A DNA stretch of 64,000 bases from Clostridium zeae (GCF_017312485.1 NZ_BMBA01000006.1:62001-126000); one strand, 5' to 3'. Shown: positions 37,153 through 47,162, counted from the first letter of the stretch. Notes: a model not told the origin generated them from the letters alone. Translations and numbers: made by a program.

Positions 37153-38952
37153 TTATTTACTCTGCGGTGCATTAGGGTGAAGAACAGAATCTTTCAACGG
37201 CACGGTTTTGTCACGTCCAAGGTACATCTGATAATACGGCGGAATGCTATTGATCTTGTTCACAAGTTTTTTCTTGAATTGTCCCATCATCGCTGGATCG
37301 ATATTAGGCAGATCTTCTTCCTTAACAGGACCCTTTATCCCATTAAACTTCTTCATACGCTCGATCATGTAACGAACATCGAAACGGGAAGGATTAACCT
37401 CAATTATATCCTTGTCCAAACCAAGAAGTTTATAAACTCCCTCTAGTCCGGTACGGACGGAGGTCTCAACTGTGAATACAACATCATCATCGACCTCGAC
37501 AAACTGACCGAGGAAGGCTAAATTGGTACATCCATCAGGAACATTTTTTGGACGGTCTTCTACCTTACGTGGCATAAACTGGCTTGTGCAGTAAGGCATC
37601 ATAGTGGTAGACATATAAGTATGAGCCAGTACCTCGTCCTTAATATCAAGCATTCCCAGATGATAGAGAAGCTCGGCCATTATCTCGTCACCTGTGCAAT
37701 CGCACATAGGCTTTTTAATATAATTGCCGACGTTCTCGCCATACAGGCCATAACCCCAGCCAACCTCTTCGTCGTCAGCCTGAAGTGGGAAGAAAGGCTT
37801 GTGATGTATTTCAAAGGATATATCCCAATTGGAATCTTTGAATGTCATCATGCCTCCGGTTCCAGCTTTGCTTCCGGTCATTTTTTCTATTCTTTCAAAA
37901 AACTCAGGATATCCCTTGACGGTTGGGAAGAAAGAAACCCATTTTGTCTTATCAATGTCACTTAGGAATTTTTCCGGATGACCAAATTTTTCATCCTTTT
38001 TGGCGAGGTTCTGCCAGATAGTAAAGGTGCCCATGTCTTTTGTGTCGCGGTTTGTAGGAGCAACCGTCTTATTATCACCAAAGCAGCTGTTTTCACTTAT
38101 TGAGCCGTTCGTTACAAACACTAAATCTTCCACGCCGACACGGACGGTCTTCTCCACGCCATTCTGGTACATACGGATACCATGAACTGTATTGCAATTG
38201 TCACCCATATCTAAATCATATACTGAACTGCCGAAAACAAAGTTTACCCCCCTATCAATAAGCCATCTTTCTATTGGGAGGATAATAGCATCATACTCGT
38301 TGTATTTCGTATGGATAAAGCCATCCAGATATTCATGGCGGTTAACGAATGTAAACCTCTGCCAATAGCGTCTGCACTCAATAACACTGTGGTAGCGCTT
38401 AAAAGCCAGCTGGCTGTGGAAGCAAGTCCAGAAACTGGTTTTAAAGAAAGGTTCGTCAAAGAAGTCCTCGATTGTGAGATTGGCCAGTTCTTCTTCCGTT
38501 GAAGCAAAGATCCTGTTCATAGCTGCAACATACTTGGGATCAAGCTTATAATCATGTACACGGCTGTATATCTCGCCCTGATTCACCCACAAACGCGCCT
38601 CGGAATGGATAGGTTCATCCCTGTTGAAGTCTACGACATCGTCAAGCACGGTACGTCCTTCATTTTCAAGAGAAGGTATTTTACTGCACATATACCAGAG
38701 GCACTCCATATATGGCTCGAGTTCACGCTCACCACGGCAAAGATATCCGAATTCGTTTTTGATTCCGTCCATGGAACCACCCATGACCTGTTTCTTTTCA
38801 TAAATGGTGATGTTCTGTCCAGGCATCTTAGCATCGTCAATCAAAAACACTGCTGTGGCAAGTCCAGCAATACCTCCGCCGACTATATAGGCTTTACGTC
38901 CGTCAATTCCTGTTGGTTTGTGAGGTTGGTACATAGTTTTGTAAATATTCAT
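37153..38952 (-). CDS. ohyA: Oleate hydratase (MCRA family)
   Basis: 599 residues, the usual length. It adds water across the 9-double bond of oleate to give 10-hydroxystearate, using FAD as a structural cofactor; it detoxifies unsaturated host or rumen fatty acids. Features: the FAD site VGGGIAGLA (about 24-32), MGGSMDG, the CRGERELEPYMECLW segment containing the catalytic Glu region, and the ERIEKMTGSKAGTGGMMTFKDS region. It is probably membrane-associated in the cytoplasm. The gene follows a TetR-type regulator in the same direction with an inverted repeat in the gap, which suggests fatty-acid-responsive repression. Confidence 0.93.
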   Translation of the reverse strand: MNIYKTMYQPHKPTGIDGRKAYIVGGGIAGLATAVFLIDDAKMPGQNITIYEKKQVMGGSMDGIKNEFGYLCRGERELEPYMECLWYMCSKIPSLENEGRTVLDDVVDFNRDEPIHSEARLWVNQGEIYSRVHDYKLDPKYVAAMNRIFASTEEELANLTIEDFFDEPFFKTSFWTCFHSQLAFKRYHSVIECRRYWQRFTFVNRHEYLDGFIHTKYNEYDAIILPIERWLIDRGVNFVFGSSVYDLDMGDNCNTVHGIRMYQNGVEKTVRVGVEDLVFVTNGSISENSCFGDNKTVAPTNRDTKDMGTFTIWQNLAKKDEKFGHPEKFLSDIDKTKWVSFFPTVKGYPEFFERIEKMTGSKAGTGGMMTFKDSNWDISFEIHHKPFFPLQADDEEVGWGYGLYGENVGNYIKKPMCDCTGDEIMAELLYHLGMLDIKDEVLAHTYMSTTMMPYCTSQFMPRKVEDRPKNVPDGCTNLAFLGQFVEVDDDVVFTVETSVRTGLEGVYKLLGLDKDIIEVNPSRFDVRYMIERMKKFNGIKGPVKEEDLPNIDPAMMGQFKKKLVNKINSIPPYYQMYLGRDKTVPLKDSVLHPNAPQSK

Positions 38953-39049
38953 AATACTCTATCCTCTCTTTATATTTATTTGTAAAACATTGTCTTGCAT
39001 ATAATATAAATCATTAGGATAGCTAAAACAATTTACAACCAAATTGAAG

Positions 39050-39066
39050 TGTAAAAAGTATTTACA
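39050..39066. promoter_or_regulatory. Inverted repeat in the oleate hydratase promoter region
   Basis: TGTAAA and TTTACA are separated by 5 bases, about 100 bp upstream of the hydratase start. It could be an operator for the TetR-type protein, though the arms are short and AT-rich. Confidence 0.3.
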
Positions 39067-39090
39067 TTTCCCCTTATCTGTAAATTATGA

Positions 39091-39645
39091 TTACTTTGCG
39101 TATTTATTCAATGCTTTTTCAAAATCACCTTTTATTAATACAGCAGTTTGCTCTACTATATCTTCCGGTTTTTCTTTCATCCCATCCTTTATCCACTCAC
39201 AAATGAGTGCTATGAAAGCTAGACTGTAAAAATGTGCAATAAAATTTTTATGTTTCTGATCAACAGACATTCCAATGGCTTGCCGTTCCACTACTGCAAG
39301 AACCTGATCATAAATTACAGTATGCATATATCTTTCTAAGGAATCCCGGTTAGTAGATTGATAAGTATTTTGAACTAGAACTTTATTATTGCGAATGGAA
39401 ATCAGCAACTGGTAAAAACCCTGCTGCCAAGTATCATAATCCTTATTTTCTGCAAGTGACTTTTCAGTAGTTTGTAAATAAATCCATTCAACAAGATCAT
39501 ATATATCATAAAAATGGTTATAGAAAGTCTGTCGTGTCAGTCCACATTCCTCAACAAGATCCTTTACAGTTATTTTATCAATGGACCTTTTTTGTAACAT
39601 AGCTATTAAAGCATTTGCAAGTATGGCTTTCGTCTCATGATGCAA
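39091..39645 (-). CDS. TetR-family regulator next to oleate hydratase
   Basis: 184 residues. The N-terminal helix-turn-helix is clear (ITVKDLVEECGLTRQTFYNHF, residues about 24-44, given in the TetR pattern). The C-terminal part resembles the DhaS/TetR_C_8 type ligand domain. It lies 138 bp upstream of the hydratase gene. Its own promoter has a TGTATA/TATACA dyad. It probably senses a fatty acid or acyl-CoA and controls the hydratase (inference). Confidence 0.85.
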   Translation of the reverse strand: MHHETKAILANALIAMLQKRSIDKITVKDLVEECGLTRQTFYNHFYDIYDLVEWIYLQTTEKSLAENKDYDTWQQGFYQLLISIRNNKVLVQNTYQSTNRDSLERYMHTVIYDQVLAVVERQAIGMSVDQKHKNFIAHFYSLAFIALICEWIKDGMKEKPEDIVEQTAVLIKGDFEKALNKYAK

Positions 39646-39670
39646 AGAAATAACCTCCCTTAAACGTTGA

Positions 39671-39690
39671 TGTATACAAGGTATTATACA
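39671..39690. promoter_or_regulatory. Dyad upstream of the TetR-type gene
   Basis: TGTATA (39671-39676) and TATACA (39685-39690) lie 25 bp before the start codon, with the flanking bases extending the symmetry slightly. Likely autoregulatory site. Confidence 0.4.
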
Positions 39691-39935
39691 CTAAGCTTAT
39701 ATACAGTTCTATAAAATCAACCGGAGAGTATTGAATAGTAAGCGGTAAATAAGTTGGTGGATAGAAACGCCTCTAAAAACTGCAAATGGATAATTTCAGC
39801 TTCTCAATCTTCACACAGGTTTCAACGTGATCGGTGACAGTAAGATTATACTGATACGCATATATATTTTATACGATACGTTTTTTAGTTAATAGAATTC
39901 TCAGAGTTGATAAAAAAATAGCCCGCAGCATTACT

Positions 39936-40604
39936 CTATCTCTTCCTATACTCCCTTGCCGTCACTCCAGTAATCTTCTTAAAAGTCTTACCAAAATGAC
40001 TGGAATCATGAAAGCCAAGGATTTGAGAGATTTCCATGATACTTTGGGTGGTTGTGGTCAAAAAAGTTTTTGCTCTGTTAATCTTTAAGTTCATTATATA
40101 ATCCATCACCGTTAAGCCCATGTGCTTCTTGAACACTAAACTTATGTAAGGTTTAGATAAGTTTAAATCTTCACTGATGTCCTGTAGAGAAATATAGCTT
40201 TCAATATTCATGTGGATATGCTTTAAAATTCTGTTCAAAGTATAATTATCAGTAACCTCAGAATAGTAGATAACAAAGTCCGAGTACACTGAGAATATTT
40301 CATTTTCCAAGTGCTGCAGCTCCTTTAAGTTTCTGCAGGACTTTATCCTCTGATAAAATTTATTGTAGGTTTCATGCATTATAGTGTTCATAACCATATT
40401 TTTAGCTTGGGAAATTTTTCGCACCAATACCCCCTGCCATATAAACAAATCAATCCTTTTATCTTCAATATTCTTTTCAACCTCCAGCTCATACTTATGC
40501 TTATTCTCTATAATCCGGTTAATTTCACTTATATTATTTATATCCAATAGTGCATCAAATTCAGGTACAAAGATAAAGTAGTCTGATATAAAGCCTTCTA
40601 TCAT
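39936..40604 (-). CDS. AraC-family regulator
   Basis: 222 residues from the ATG at 40604, 7 nt after AGGAG. The C-terminal 100 residues have both helix-turn-helix motifs: ISLQDISEDLNLSKPYISLVF and MEISQILGFHDSSHFGKTFK, ending VTAREYRKR. The N-terminal 120 residues are helical without a cupin or known sensor fold. It is divergent from the esterase gene 115 bp away and so probably controls that gene and the one after it. Confidence 0.88.
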   Translation of the reverse strand: MIEGFISDYFIFVPEFDALLDINNISEINRIIENKHKYELEVEKNIEDKRIDLFIWQGVLVRKISQAKNMVMNTIMHETYNKFYQRIKSCRNLKELQHLENEIFSVYSDFVIYYSEVTDNYTLNRILKHIHMNIESYISLQDISEDLNLSKPYISLVFKKHMGLTVMDYIMNLKINRAKTFLTTTTQSIMEISQILGFHDSSHFGKTFKKITGVTAREYRKR

Positions 40605-40718
40605 ATTCATTCTCCTAAATTTACATTAATATAGTACAATTTAGTATAATTATATACCATTTTCACTTCCAATATAGTTCTATAATTATATTATGAGATT
40701 ATGAATGGAGGAAGGAAA

Positions 40719-41543
40719 ATGAAAAAGGGAACAATTCATGTTATAGAAAATTTTTATATGCCGGAACTGGATAGATACAGAACCATAAGAATTTATTTAC
40801 CGCCTCATTACAATGAATCAGGCAGGCACTACCCGGTAATATACATGCATGATGCTCAGAACCTTTTCACTGTAGCCACCTCGTCTTTTGGAACCATTTG
40901 GGATACAGCTGTAACCTTAGATAAACTATACAATGAGAATCCTGAGAAGGCTTATATCGTGGTTGGAATTGATAACGGTTGCAATTACAGATATTCGGAG
41001 TATTGTCCTTGGTACAGTGAGGTTGGAGGTGAATACCTTCCCCATGCGAAGGCTTCCGGAATGCTTGGCGGAGAAGGTTTTAAATATATTGATTTTATAG
41101 TAAACACCTTGAAGCCATTTATTGATACTACCTATAAAACCTTGAAGGATAGAGAGAACACTGCGATCTGTGGAAGCTCCATGGGCGGGCTTATATCTAT
41201 GTGTGCAGGAATAAAGTATCAGGATGTATTTTCAAAAATAGCTGCCTTTTCCTCTGCTATGTATTTTGCAGAAGAAGAAGTTAAAAACTTTATTATCAGT
41301 GAAGGTAAAAGAGAAACCATGAGAATATATATGGATGTTGGTACAGACGAAACAAGCAATCCTAATAACCCATATTTTCCACAAGTATATTTGAGTTGTA
41401 ACAGCAATGTTTATTTGACCTTAAAGGACGTTGGCTTTAACTCTAAGGATGTAAAATATGAAATTGCCGAAGGGGACATTCACAATGAAGCCTGTTGGTG
41501 TAAAAGATTTCCAGATATGATGAATTGGCTCTTTACTATATAA
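40719..41543 (+). CDS. Putative esterase (alpha/beta hydrolase, D-family esterase fold)
   Basis: 274 residues from the ATG at 40719, which has GGAGG upstream. The nucleophile elbow is GSSMGG (Ser near 152), with VIYMHDAQNLF as the oxyanion strand and a His in EGDIHNEACW near the end. This matches the putative-esterase family that includes siderophore and feruloyl esterases (Fes/IroE, XynZ-type). No signal peptide, so it acts in the cytoplasm. It is followed 16 bp later by a ChaN/erythromycin-esterase-like gene and faces an AraC regulator; together they may process an imported ester such as a siderophore or an antibiotic (inference). Confidence 0.8.
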   Translation: MKKGTIHVIENFYMPELDRYRTIRIYLPPHYNESGRHYPVIYMHDAQNLFTVATSSFGTIWDTAVTLDKLYNENPEKAYIVVGIDNGCNYRYSEYCPWYSEVGGEYLPHAKASGMLGGEGFKYIDFIVNTLKPFIDTTYKTLKDRENTAICGSSMGGLISMCAGIKYQDVFSKIAAFSSAMYFAEEEVKNFIISEGKRETMRIYMDVGTDETSNPNNPYFPQVYLSCNSNVYLTLKDVGFNSKDVKYEIAEGDIHNEACWCKRFPDMMNWLFTI

Positions 41544-41559
41544 ATTTGGGGGTGTTGAA

Positions 41560-42624
41560 ATGAAAAAGTATATTCAATATTTAAAAGAAAATTCCTTAAC
41601 TCCAGAACAGTATATCATAAGCAAATTTGTGGAACATGAGGTTATATTATTAGGGGAAGACCATGCTGTAAAAAGCAACCTGGACCTGTGCATTAACCTT
41701 ATTCCCCTATTATATCAAGCGGGCATATACAACTTTGGAATGGAATTTGGCGCCAGCGAAGACCAGGCAGACTTAGACAGGCTTATTACCGGTGAGGACT
41801 ATGACGAGATGGAAGAAAGACGACTGATGTTTAACTACAACGTTAAATGGGCTTATAATGAATACACCGACATATATAAAGCTGCTTGGAAATTTAACAG
41901 GTCCCTGCCAAAGGATGCAAAGAAGTTCAGAATTTTGAACCTTAGCTATATTTATAACTGGGAAGGTTTTTCGGGTATGAGAACTCCCATAAACTTCAAA
42001 AAGATATTTCACAAGGGAAATATCGAGGCCTTCAGAGCAAATCTTGTTGAAAGAGAAATTTTATCCAAGGGTGAAAAACTCCTTATATTAACTGGGACCC
42101 CACATGCCTTCACCAAATTCAAAAATCCAATCTTTGAGGGTAATGCAGACCAGTTCTTCATTCTCCAAGGCGGATGGCTGGGCAACAGATTATATGAAAA
42201 ATTCGGTTCAAGAATATTTAACATTATACTGCATCAACCTGCAATGAACATAAACACACTGCTTCCTGATACCACAAGCGGAATAAAAACTATTGAAACT
42301 GTTATGGAGAGCTTAGGCAATAAACCCGTTGGCTTTGATTTGCTGAACACGGTAATGGGCGATATCCCAGATGACAGCTACAACTCCATCCTCCATAAAA
42401 ACTTCACCCTCAAGGAAATGTCTGACGGCTACATCTTTACAAAACCAATAAAAGAACAGCAGGGTTGCACAGTAAATTATTCATACTTAGAGGGTAAAAG
42501 CTTCGAAGAGGTCCAAAACAATTGGCCGGACAAGGATTGGACTCCTATTCCTAAAAATGAGGATGATTATTGGAAGGAAATTGAAGGATATGTAGATTTG
42601 AGGAAAAGGTATTCGATGGAGTAA
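41560..42624 (+). CDS. ChaN/erythromycin-esterase-like protein
   Basis: 354 residues, ATG after GGGGGTG. The start VILLGEDHAVKSN, then YNFGMEFGASEDQADLD, resembles the ChaN/EreA/TraB-like fold, in which conserved His and Glu residues near the N-terminus act in catalysis or metal/heme binding. Later segments ILTGTPHAFTKF and FFILQGGWLGN fit that fold's second half. No signal peptide is seen. It forms an operon with the preceding esterase. Whether it hydrolyses an ester, binds heme or does something else cannot be told from the sequence. Confidence 0.45.
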   Translation: MKKYIQYLKENSLTPEQYIISKFVEHEVILLGEDHAVKSNLDLCINLIPLLYQAGIYNFGMEFGASEDQADLDRLITGEDYDEMEERRLMFNYNVKWAYNEYTDIYKAAWKFNRSLPKDAKKFRILNLSYIYNWEGFSGMRTPINFKKIFHKGNIEAFRANLVEREILSKGEKLLILTGTPHAFTKFKNPIFEGNADQFFILQGGWLGNRLYEKFGSRIFNIILHQPAMNINTLLPDTTSGIKTIETVMESLGNKPVGFDLLNTVMGDIPDDSYNSILHKNFTLKEMSDGYIFTKPIKEQQGCTVNYSYLEGKSFEEVQNNWPDKDWTPIPKNEDDYWKEIEGYVDLRKRYSME

Positions 42625-42844
42625 ACACCATAAGGTGTTATGAGATACTACAGCGATTACATGGCAACTAACGAACAAATTTTTTGGGGTTCCAGTACTC
42701 CTGCTGCAGAACCCCCTTACATAACTATAGCCAAGTATATTCTTTTGACAGAATTGGTGATTTGGCTATTTTTGAGTAATTATGTACTCCCTAGGTCGCA
42801 AATCACTAAAGACCTTAGTTCATGTAAACATAAAAATACATAAA

Positions 42845-42872
42845 AAAAGGGTTAACTCTCTTTAACCCTTTT
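42845..42872. terminator. Bidirectional terminator
   Basis: AAAGGGTTAA pairs with TTTAACCCTTT; T tracts follow on the minus strand (TTTTTTTATG) and weakly on the plus strand. It ends the rRNA methyltransferase gene and the convergent plus-strand operon. Confidence 0.8.
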
Positions 42873-42880
42873 ATATCAAC

Positions 42881-44248
42881 CTATTTCCGCTCTATCCTAA
42901 CAACTGTCTCCACATGGCTAGTCTGAGGAAACATATCTACAGGTTGAACTTCAACTGTTCTATATCCCAATTCTTCAATTATTGCAAGATCTCTAGCCAA
43001 AGTACTCGGATCACAGGATACATAAACTATCCTTTTTGCATCTATTGACGTTATTGCTTCAAGTAGCTTTCTATCACAGCCTTTTCTTGGAGGATCTACT
43101 ACAACAACATCTGCTTTTATTCCTTTAGCGATAAGATCAGGTATCACCTTCTCTGATTCACCTGTAAAGAATTCTACATTGTTTACTGAGTTTTCTTCCG
43201 CATTTATCCTTGCATTATCTATAGCTTCTTTTATTATCTCTACTCCATATACCTTCTTAGCTTTTTGAGAAAGGAATAGTGTTATAGTTCCTGTTCCGCA
43301 GTAGGCATCAAAAACAGTTTCTTCTCCTTTTAAGTCGGCAAACTCTAAAGCTTTAGCGTACAAAACTTCAGTCTGGACTGGATTTACTTGAAAGAATGAT
43401 AATGGTGATATATTAAACTTAAACTCCCCTATATAATCACTTATGGTATCTTCCCCCCATAAAGTTATAGATTCTTGCCCAAGTATTACATTAGTAGCCT
43501 TGCTGTTTATGTTTTGTATTACACTTTTGATTCCTGGTATATTATCTTTTATTATATTTATAAATTCTTCTTTATGAGGCAGTACACTTCCATTAGTAAC
43601 TATAACTACCATAAGCTCGTTTGTTTTAAAACCTCTTCTTATCATAATATGTCTTAATACTCCGCCTTCATCATAGTTGCCATCTACGAAATATGGCCTA
43701 ATATTATGATTTTCAATCCACTTTCTAGTTAAGCTTACTACCTTATCTGCAACTTCATCTTGTATATGACAGCTTTCCATATCTATTATTTCATGACTTC
43801 TAGGTGCAAAAAAACCTATGCTTAGTTTTCCATTTTCTAATCCAATTGGAAGCTGAACCTTATTTCTATATCTATAAGGATGTTCCATTCCTATTGTATC
43901 TATTACAATACTATCGTCTAGCTTACCTATCTTTGTTATACAATCCTTAACTCTTTCAGTTTTAAATGCAAGCTGCTCTTTATATGATGTATGCTGAAGT
44001 CTACATCCCCCACATCTCTTATATATAGGACAAACTGGTTCTACTCTCTCTTTTGAGCTTTCTAAGGTTTCTATAATCTTACCATAAGCGTAATTCTTTT
44101 TTACTTTTATGGCTTTTACTTTTACTTTTTCACCTTTCAAAGCACCCTCGACAAACACAGTAAAGTTTCCCTCTAGTTTGGCTATTCCTTCACCCTCATA
44201 ACCTTGAGCTACTATATCTACAATATATTCTTTATTTTTTTCTATCAT
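42881..44248 (-). CDS. 23S rRNA (uracil-5-)-methyltransferase, RumA/RlmCD type
   Basis: 455 residues. An N-terminal TRAM domain (about 5-60) is followed by an iron-sulfur cysteine set ([14 protein letters not shown] with an earlier cysteine). The SAM-binding motif is [15 protein letters not shown], then [18 protein letters not shown] with the catalytic cysteine region and [13 protein letters not shown]. It methylates uridines in 23S rRNA using SAM. Gram-positive members often modify both U747 and U1939. It is a single-gene unit flanked by terminators. Confidence 0.92.
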   Translation of the reverse strand: MIEKNKEYIVDIVAQGYEGEGIAKLEGNFTVFVEGALKGEKVKVKAIKVKKNYAYGKIIETLESSKERVEPVCPIYKRCGGCRLQHTSYKEQLAFKTERVKDCITKIGKLDDSIVIDTIGMEHPYRYRNKVQLPIGLENGKLSIGFFAPRSHEIIDMESCHIQDEVADKVVSLTRKWIENHNIRPYFVDGNYDEGGVLRHIMIRRGFKTNELMVVIVTNGSVLPHKEEFINIIKDNIPGIKSVIQNINSKATNVILGQESITLWGEDTISDYIGEFKFNISPLSFFQVNPVQTEVLYAKALEFADLKGEETVFDAYCGTGTITLFLSQKAKKVYGVEIIKEAIDNARINAEENSVNNVEFFTGESEKVIPDLIAKGIKADVVVVDPPRKGCDRKLLEAITSIDAKRIVYVSCDPSTLARDLAIIEELGYRTVEVQPVDMFPQTSHVETVVRIERK

Positions 44249-44411
44249 TAAAATTCACCTCAGTGTAATTGCTTTATAATTTCCATTATTCTGTCATAGT
44301 AAAGAATTTATGAACCTTTATTCTATAAATCCTAAACCATGCATACTTATAAATTGTCCTTTATATAGTGGATTATGTCAATATAATTTATAGATACTAG
44401 CTTTAATATTA

Positions 44412-44457
44412 AAGGACTGAGGATATGATGTTTAATTTAACACCTTCTTCAGTCCTT
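44412..44457 (-). terminator. Terminator of the DUF1540 gene
   Basis: AAGGACTGA pairs with TCAGTCCTT with an inner partly paired loop, about 55 bp after the stop codon. Confidence 0.6.
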
Positions 44458-44512
44458 ATTTAAAGATTAAAATATATAATTTATCTTACAATATAAATAT
44501 TCAAGGCTAATT

Positions 44513-44875
44513 TTATCTTTCTACAAAAGTTTCACACTGTGTGCTTATTTGACTTACTGAATTCTCTCCATTAATAAGGACATTTGGTGCATTACAATTT
44601 TGATTTTCATTATAAACACATCTTACGGCTCCACATTTTATACCAGGACTTACCGCTATTTCATTGCCTGAAAACACTTGCATAAGTTCTCCAGTATAGT
44701 TGGTGTTAGTCATACTCATCACTGCATTCTTGAAGTTCTTTTCTGCAAAGGTGGAGCATATTGTTCCTTGTGAGCTATGTGCATTATTCCCTTTTATTTG
44801 AATCACACCAGCAGTACAAAAAGCACCTGAAACATTATTTACACAATTTTCAGCATTACAACTAAGCTTCGCCAT
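44513..44875 (-). CDS. DUF1540 protein with two cysteine-rich repeats
   Basis: 120 residues, ATG with AAAGGAG. Two copies of the DUF1540 pattern: C-x4-C-x8-C and a later C in the first half, and C-x4-C-x7-C then C in the second half (SCNAENCVNN, GAVRCVYNENQNCNAPNV). The spaced cysteines suggest metal binding. Common in clostridia; function unknown. Confidence 0.85.
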   Translation of the reverse strand: MAKLSCNAENCVNNVSGAFCTAGVIQIKGNNAHSSQGTICSTFAEKNFKNAVMSMTNTNYTGELMQVFSGNEIAVSPGIKCGAVRCVYNENQNCNAPNVLINGENSVSQISTQCETFVER

Positions 44876-45085
44876 ATCAATCTCTCCTTTGTTTAATATA
44901 ATGATAGTTTTATCATTTATTTTGTAAAAAATTCATTTTTTATTGGAAAATAACGGTTAAGGGTTCTAATATACTACTAAAAGATGTATAATAAACCTAA
45001 GTAAAGGATTTCAGTGCTTTTGCAAAATATATATAACTAACCTATACGAAATCCTTTAGGGTATTAAGGGGGGTAAGTATATTTA

Positions 45086-45427
45086 ATGGTTATTTTTATT
45101 TTAGTTATAGCAGCAATAATGATGATTAGTGCGTTAGCTATAAAAATTTTTATCTTATTTAAATATTTTGAACAAAAAGAAAAAGAAGTTGCAATAACCC
45201 AAGATGGAGCTTTCACAACTTATAAAAACTTAAACGAAAAGGGAATCTTTTCTGAAAATCAAGTAGAGGAAATAATTTCTCAATATAAAAAGTCTGAAAG
45301 CACAAGAAAACTAAACGAAGAAAAAGAAGCTTTATTAAAATTAAAAGATATGAAAATACTTTCTGATGAAGAATATAATGAAAAGATGTTTATATTAGAA
45401 GACTTATACAAGTGCGGAAAGATATAA
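45086..45427 (+). CDS. Small SHOCT-type membrane protein
   Basis: 113 residues, ATG after GGGGGG. One membrane segment (about 2-26) is followed by a charged helical tail. Two segments resemble SHOCT domains: LNEKGIFSENQVEEIISQYKK and LLKLKDMKILSDEEYNEKM, the latter with the typical pattern of a short C-terminal oligomerisation helix pair. The function of such proteins is unknown. Confidence 0.65.
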   Translation: MVIFILVIAAIMMISALAIKIFILFKYFEQKEKEVAITQDGAFTTYKNLNEKGIFSENQVEEIISQYKKSESTRKLNEEKEALLKLKDMKILSDEEYNEKMFILEDLYKCGKI

Positions 45428-45485
45428 AAAATATTTCTGATGGGACCTGCTATTGGATTTTAAATTCCTAAAGAATAAAAAAAGA

Positions 45486-45506
45486 GCACCTATATTACTT
45501 AGGTGC
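45486..45506. terminator. Hairpin with the same tail as the FMN riboswitch terminator
   Basis: GCACCTA pairs with TAGGTGC. On the minus strand it is followed by TTTTTTTATTCTTTAGGAAT, which is also the tail of the rib terminator. The 316-bp gap 45428-45743 is otherwise very AT-rich with no gene seen apart from the pyk terminator. Confidence 0.5.
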
Positions 45507-45708
45507 AAGATTTACAGGATCAGTTGCCATTATATCCCTATTATTATTTTCACATATAAAAGAAAAAATATACAGGTGAAAAGAAAAAATTTATTTTTAA
45601 ATTTGTAAATTTTTTATTAACAAAGTAAATAAATTAATATCTTTTTGTAAATTTTTCTTATTTTAACAAATATATTTATTAAATTTAAAACCTTAAAACA
45701 ACTAAAAA

Positions 45709-45730
45709 ATGAGTGCGAATTGCACTCATT
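45709..45730 (-). terminator. Terminator of pyk
   Basis: AATGAGTGC pairs perfectly with GCACTCATT, followed by TTTTTTAG on the minus strand, 14 bp after the pyk stop codon. Confidence 0.9.
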
Positions 45731-45743
45731 TTTATATTAAAAA

Positions 45744-47162
45744 TTATTCAACAACACTTATCTTTAATAGGTTTGTTGCTCCAACTTGATCAACAGGAAC
45801 TCCAGCTGAAATTACTACAGTGTCTCCATTATTTAATAATCCCTTAGCTTTAACTGTTTTAACTGAACCTTCTATTATCTCATCAGTAGTTACTGCTTTT
45901 TCAGCAACTATTGGATATACACCAAAGCTTAAAGCTAACTTCTTAGCAACTCTTTCACTTGGAGTAACCGCAAATATAGGACAATCTGGTCTGTTTTGAG
46001 AAATTCTCATAGCTGTAGCACCAGTTTGAGTTGAAGTTATTATTGCAGCAGCCTTTAATTCATGTGCAGCATTACAAGCAGCTCTGCTTATAACACCAGC
46101 TATTGCTGGTACATGCTTCTTAGCAGTTGAAACTGCTAATTCATAGCTTAATTTCTTTTCAGTTTCTTTAGCTATTCTAGCCATTGTTTGAACTGATTCA
46201 ACTGGCCAGCTTCCATTTGCTGATTCTCCTGAAAGCATTATTGCATCTGTTCCATCAAGTATAGCATTTGCTACGTCTGATACTTCTGCTCTTGTTGGTC
46301 TTGGGTTTCTCATCATTGAGTCAAGCATTTGTGTAGCTGTTATAACTGGCTTTCCAACTGTGTTACATTTTTCAATTATAAGCTTTTGTACTGAAGGTAC
46401 TTTTTCTATTGGAATTTCAACTCCTAGATCTCCTCTAGCAACCATTATTCCATCAGAAACAGCTATAATTTCATCTATGTTGTCAACGCCTTCTTGATTC
46501 TCAATTTTTGAGAATATTTGGATATCACTTCCGCCATTTTCTACAAGAACTTTTCTTATAGCTTCAACGTCAGCAGCTTTTCTTATGAATGATGCAGCAA
46601 CAAGATTAACTCCTACTTCACATCCAAACTTAAGATCAGCTATATCCTTTTCTGTCATAGCAGGAAGCTTTATAGCAACTCCTGGTACGTTAACACCCTT
46701 ATGAGTACCAACAACACCAGTGTTCTTAACAACACAGATTATTTTGTTTCCTTCTACAGATGTTACTTCAAGTCCAACAAGACCGTCATCTATTAAAATC
46801 ATGTTTCCTGGCTTAACATCATTTCCTAGTCCAGCATAAGTAACTGAACATTGAGTTGTGTCTCCAACTACATCTCCACCTGCATAGATTGTGAATTGTG
46901 AACCAACAGTTAATTCAACTTTACTTGGTTCAAACTTTCCAGTTCTTATTTCTGGTCCTTTAGTATCAAGCATAACAGCGATTTGCTTATCATACTTCTT
47001 AGCTAATTCTTTAACTGCGTTTATTCTTCCTCTATGTTCTTCATGGTCTCCATGGGAGAAGTTGTGTCTTGAAACATTCATTCCTGCTTCAATAATTTGT
47101 GATAAAATTTCCTCTTTTTCACTAGCTGGTCCAATTGTACAAATAATTTTTGTTTTTCTCAT
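45744..47162 (-). CDS. pyk: Pyruvate kinase
   Basis: 472 residues from ATG 47162 (MRKTKIICTIGPAS), with GAGGGAG upstream; a longer frame upstream lacks support. It makes pyruvate and ATP from phosphoenolpyruvate. Motifs: MLDTKGPEIRTG, the active-site IFSKIENQEGVDN, VARGDLGVEI and ITATQMLDSM. The length is that of the short form, without the extra C-terminal phosphohistidine-like domain of Bacillus pyruvate kinase. It lies downstream of pfkA in the same direction, with repeat copy D between them. Confidence 0.97.
   Translation of the reverse strand: MRKTKIICTIGPASEKEEILSQIIEAGMNVSRHNFSHGDHEEHRGRINAVKELAKKYDKQIAVMLDTKGPEIRTGKFEPSKVELTVGSQFTIYAGGDVVGDTTQCSVTYAGLGNDVKPGNMILIDDGLVGLEVTSVEGNKIICVVKNTGVVGTHKGVNVPGVAIKLPAMTEKDIADLKFGCEVGVNLVAASFIRKAADVEAIRKVLVENGGSDIQIFSKIENQEGVDNIDEIIAVSDGIMVARGDLGVEIPIEKVPSVQKLIIEKCNTVGKPVITATQMLDSMMRNPRPTRAEVSDVANAILDGTDAIMLSGESANGSWPVESVQTMARIAKETEKKLSYELAVSTAKKHVPAIAGVISRAACNAAHELKAAAIITSTQTGATAMRISQNRPDCPIFAVTPSERVAKKLALSFGVYPIVAEKAVTTDEIIEGSVKTVKAKGLLNNGDTVVISAGVPVDQVGATNLLKISVVE

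Noticed and set aside
36921-37175. An 84-codon plus-strand frame starting at a GTG before the oleate hydratase end
   Set aside because: No ribosome binding site, start inside a hairpin, overlap with the convergent hydratase gene, and low-complexity basic/aromatic composition.
42640-42843. A 67-codon plus-strand frame with a hydrophobic segment after the ChaN-like gene
   Set aside because: The AAGGTG before its ATG is weak and too close, the start overlaps a hairpin, and the sequence has no recognisable family. It may be the run-off region of the operon.
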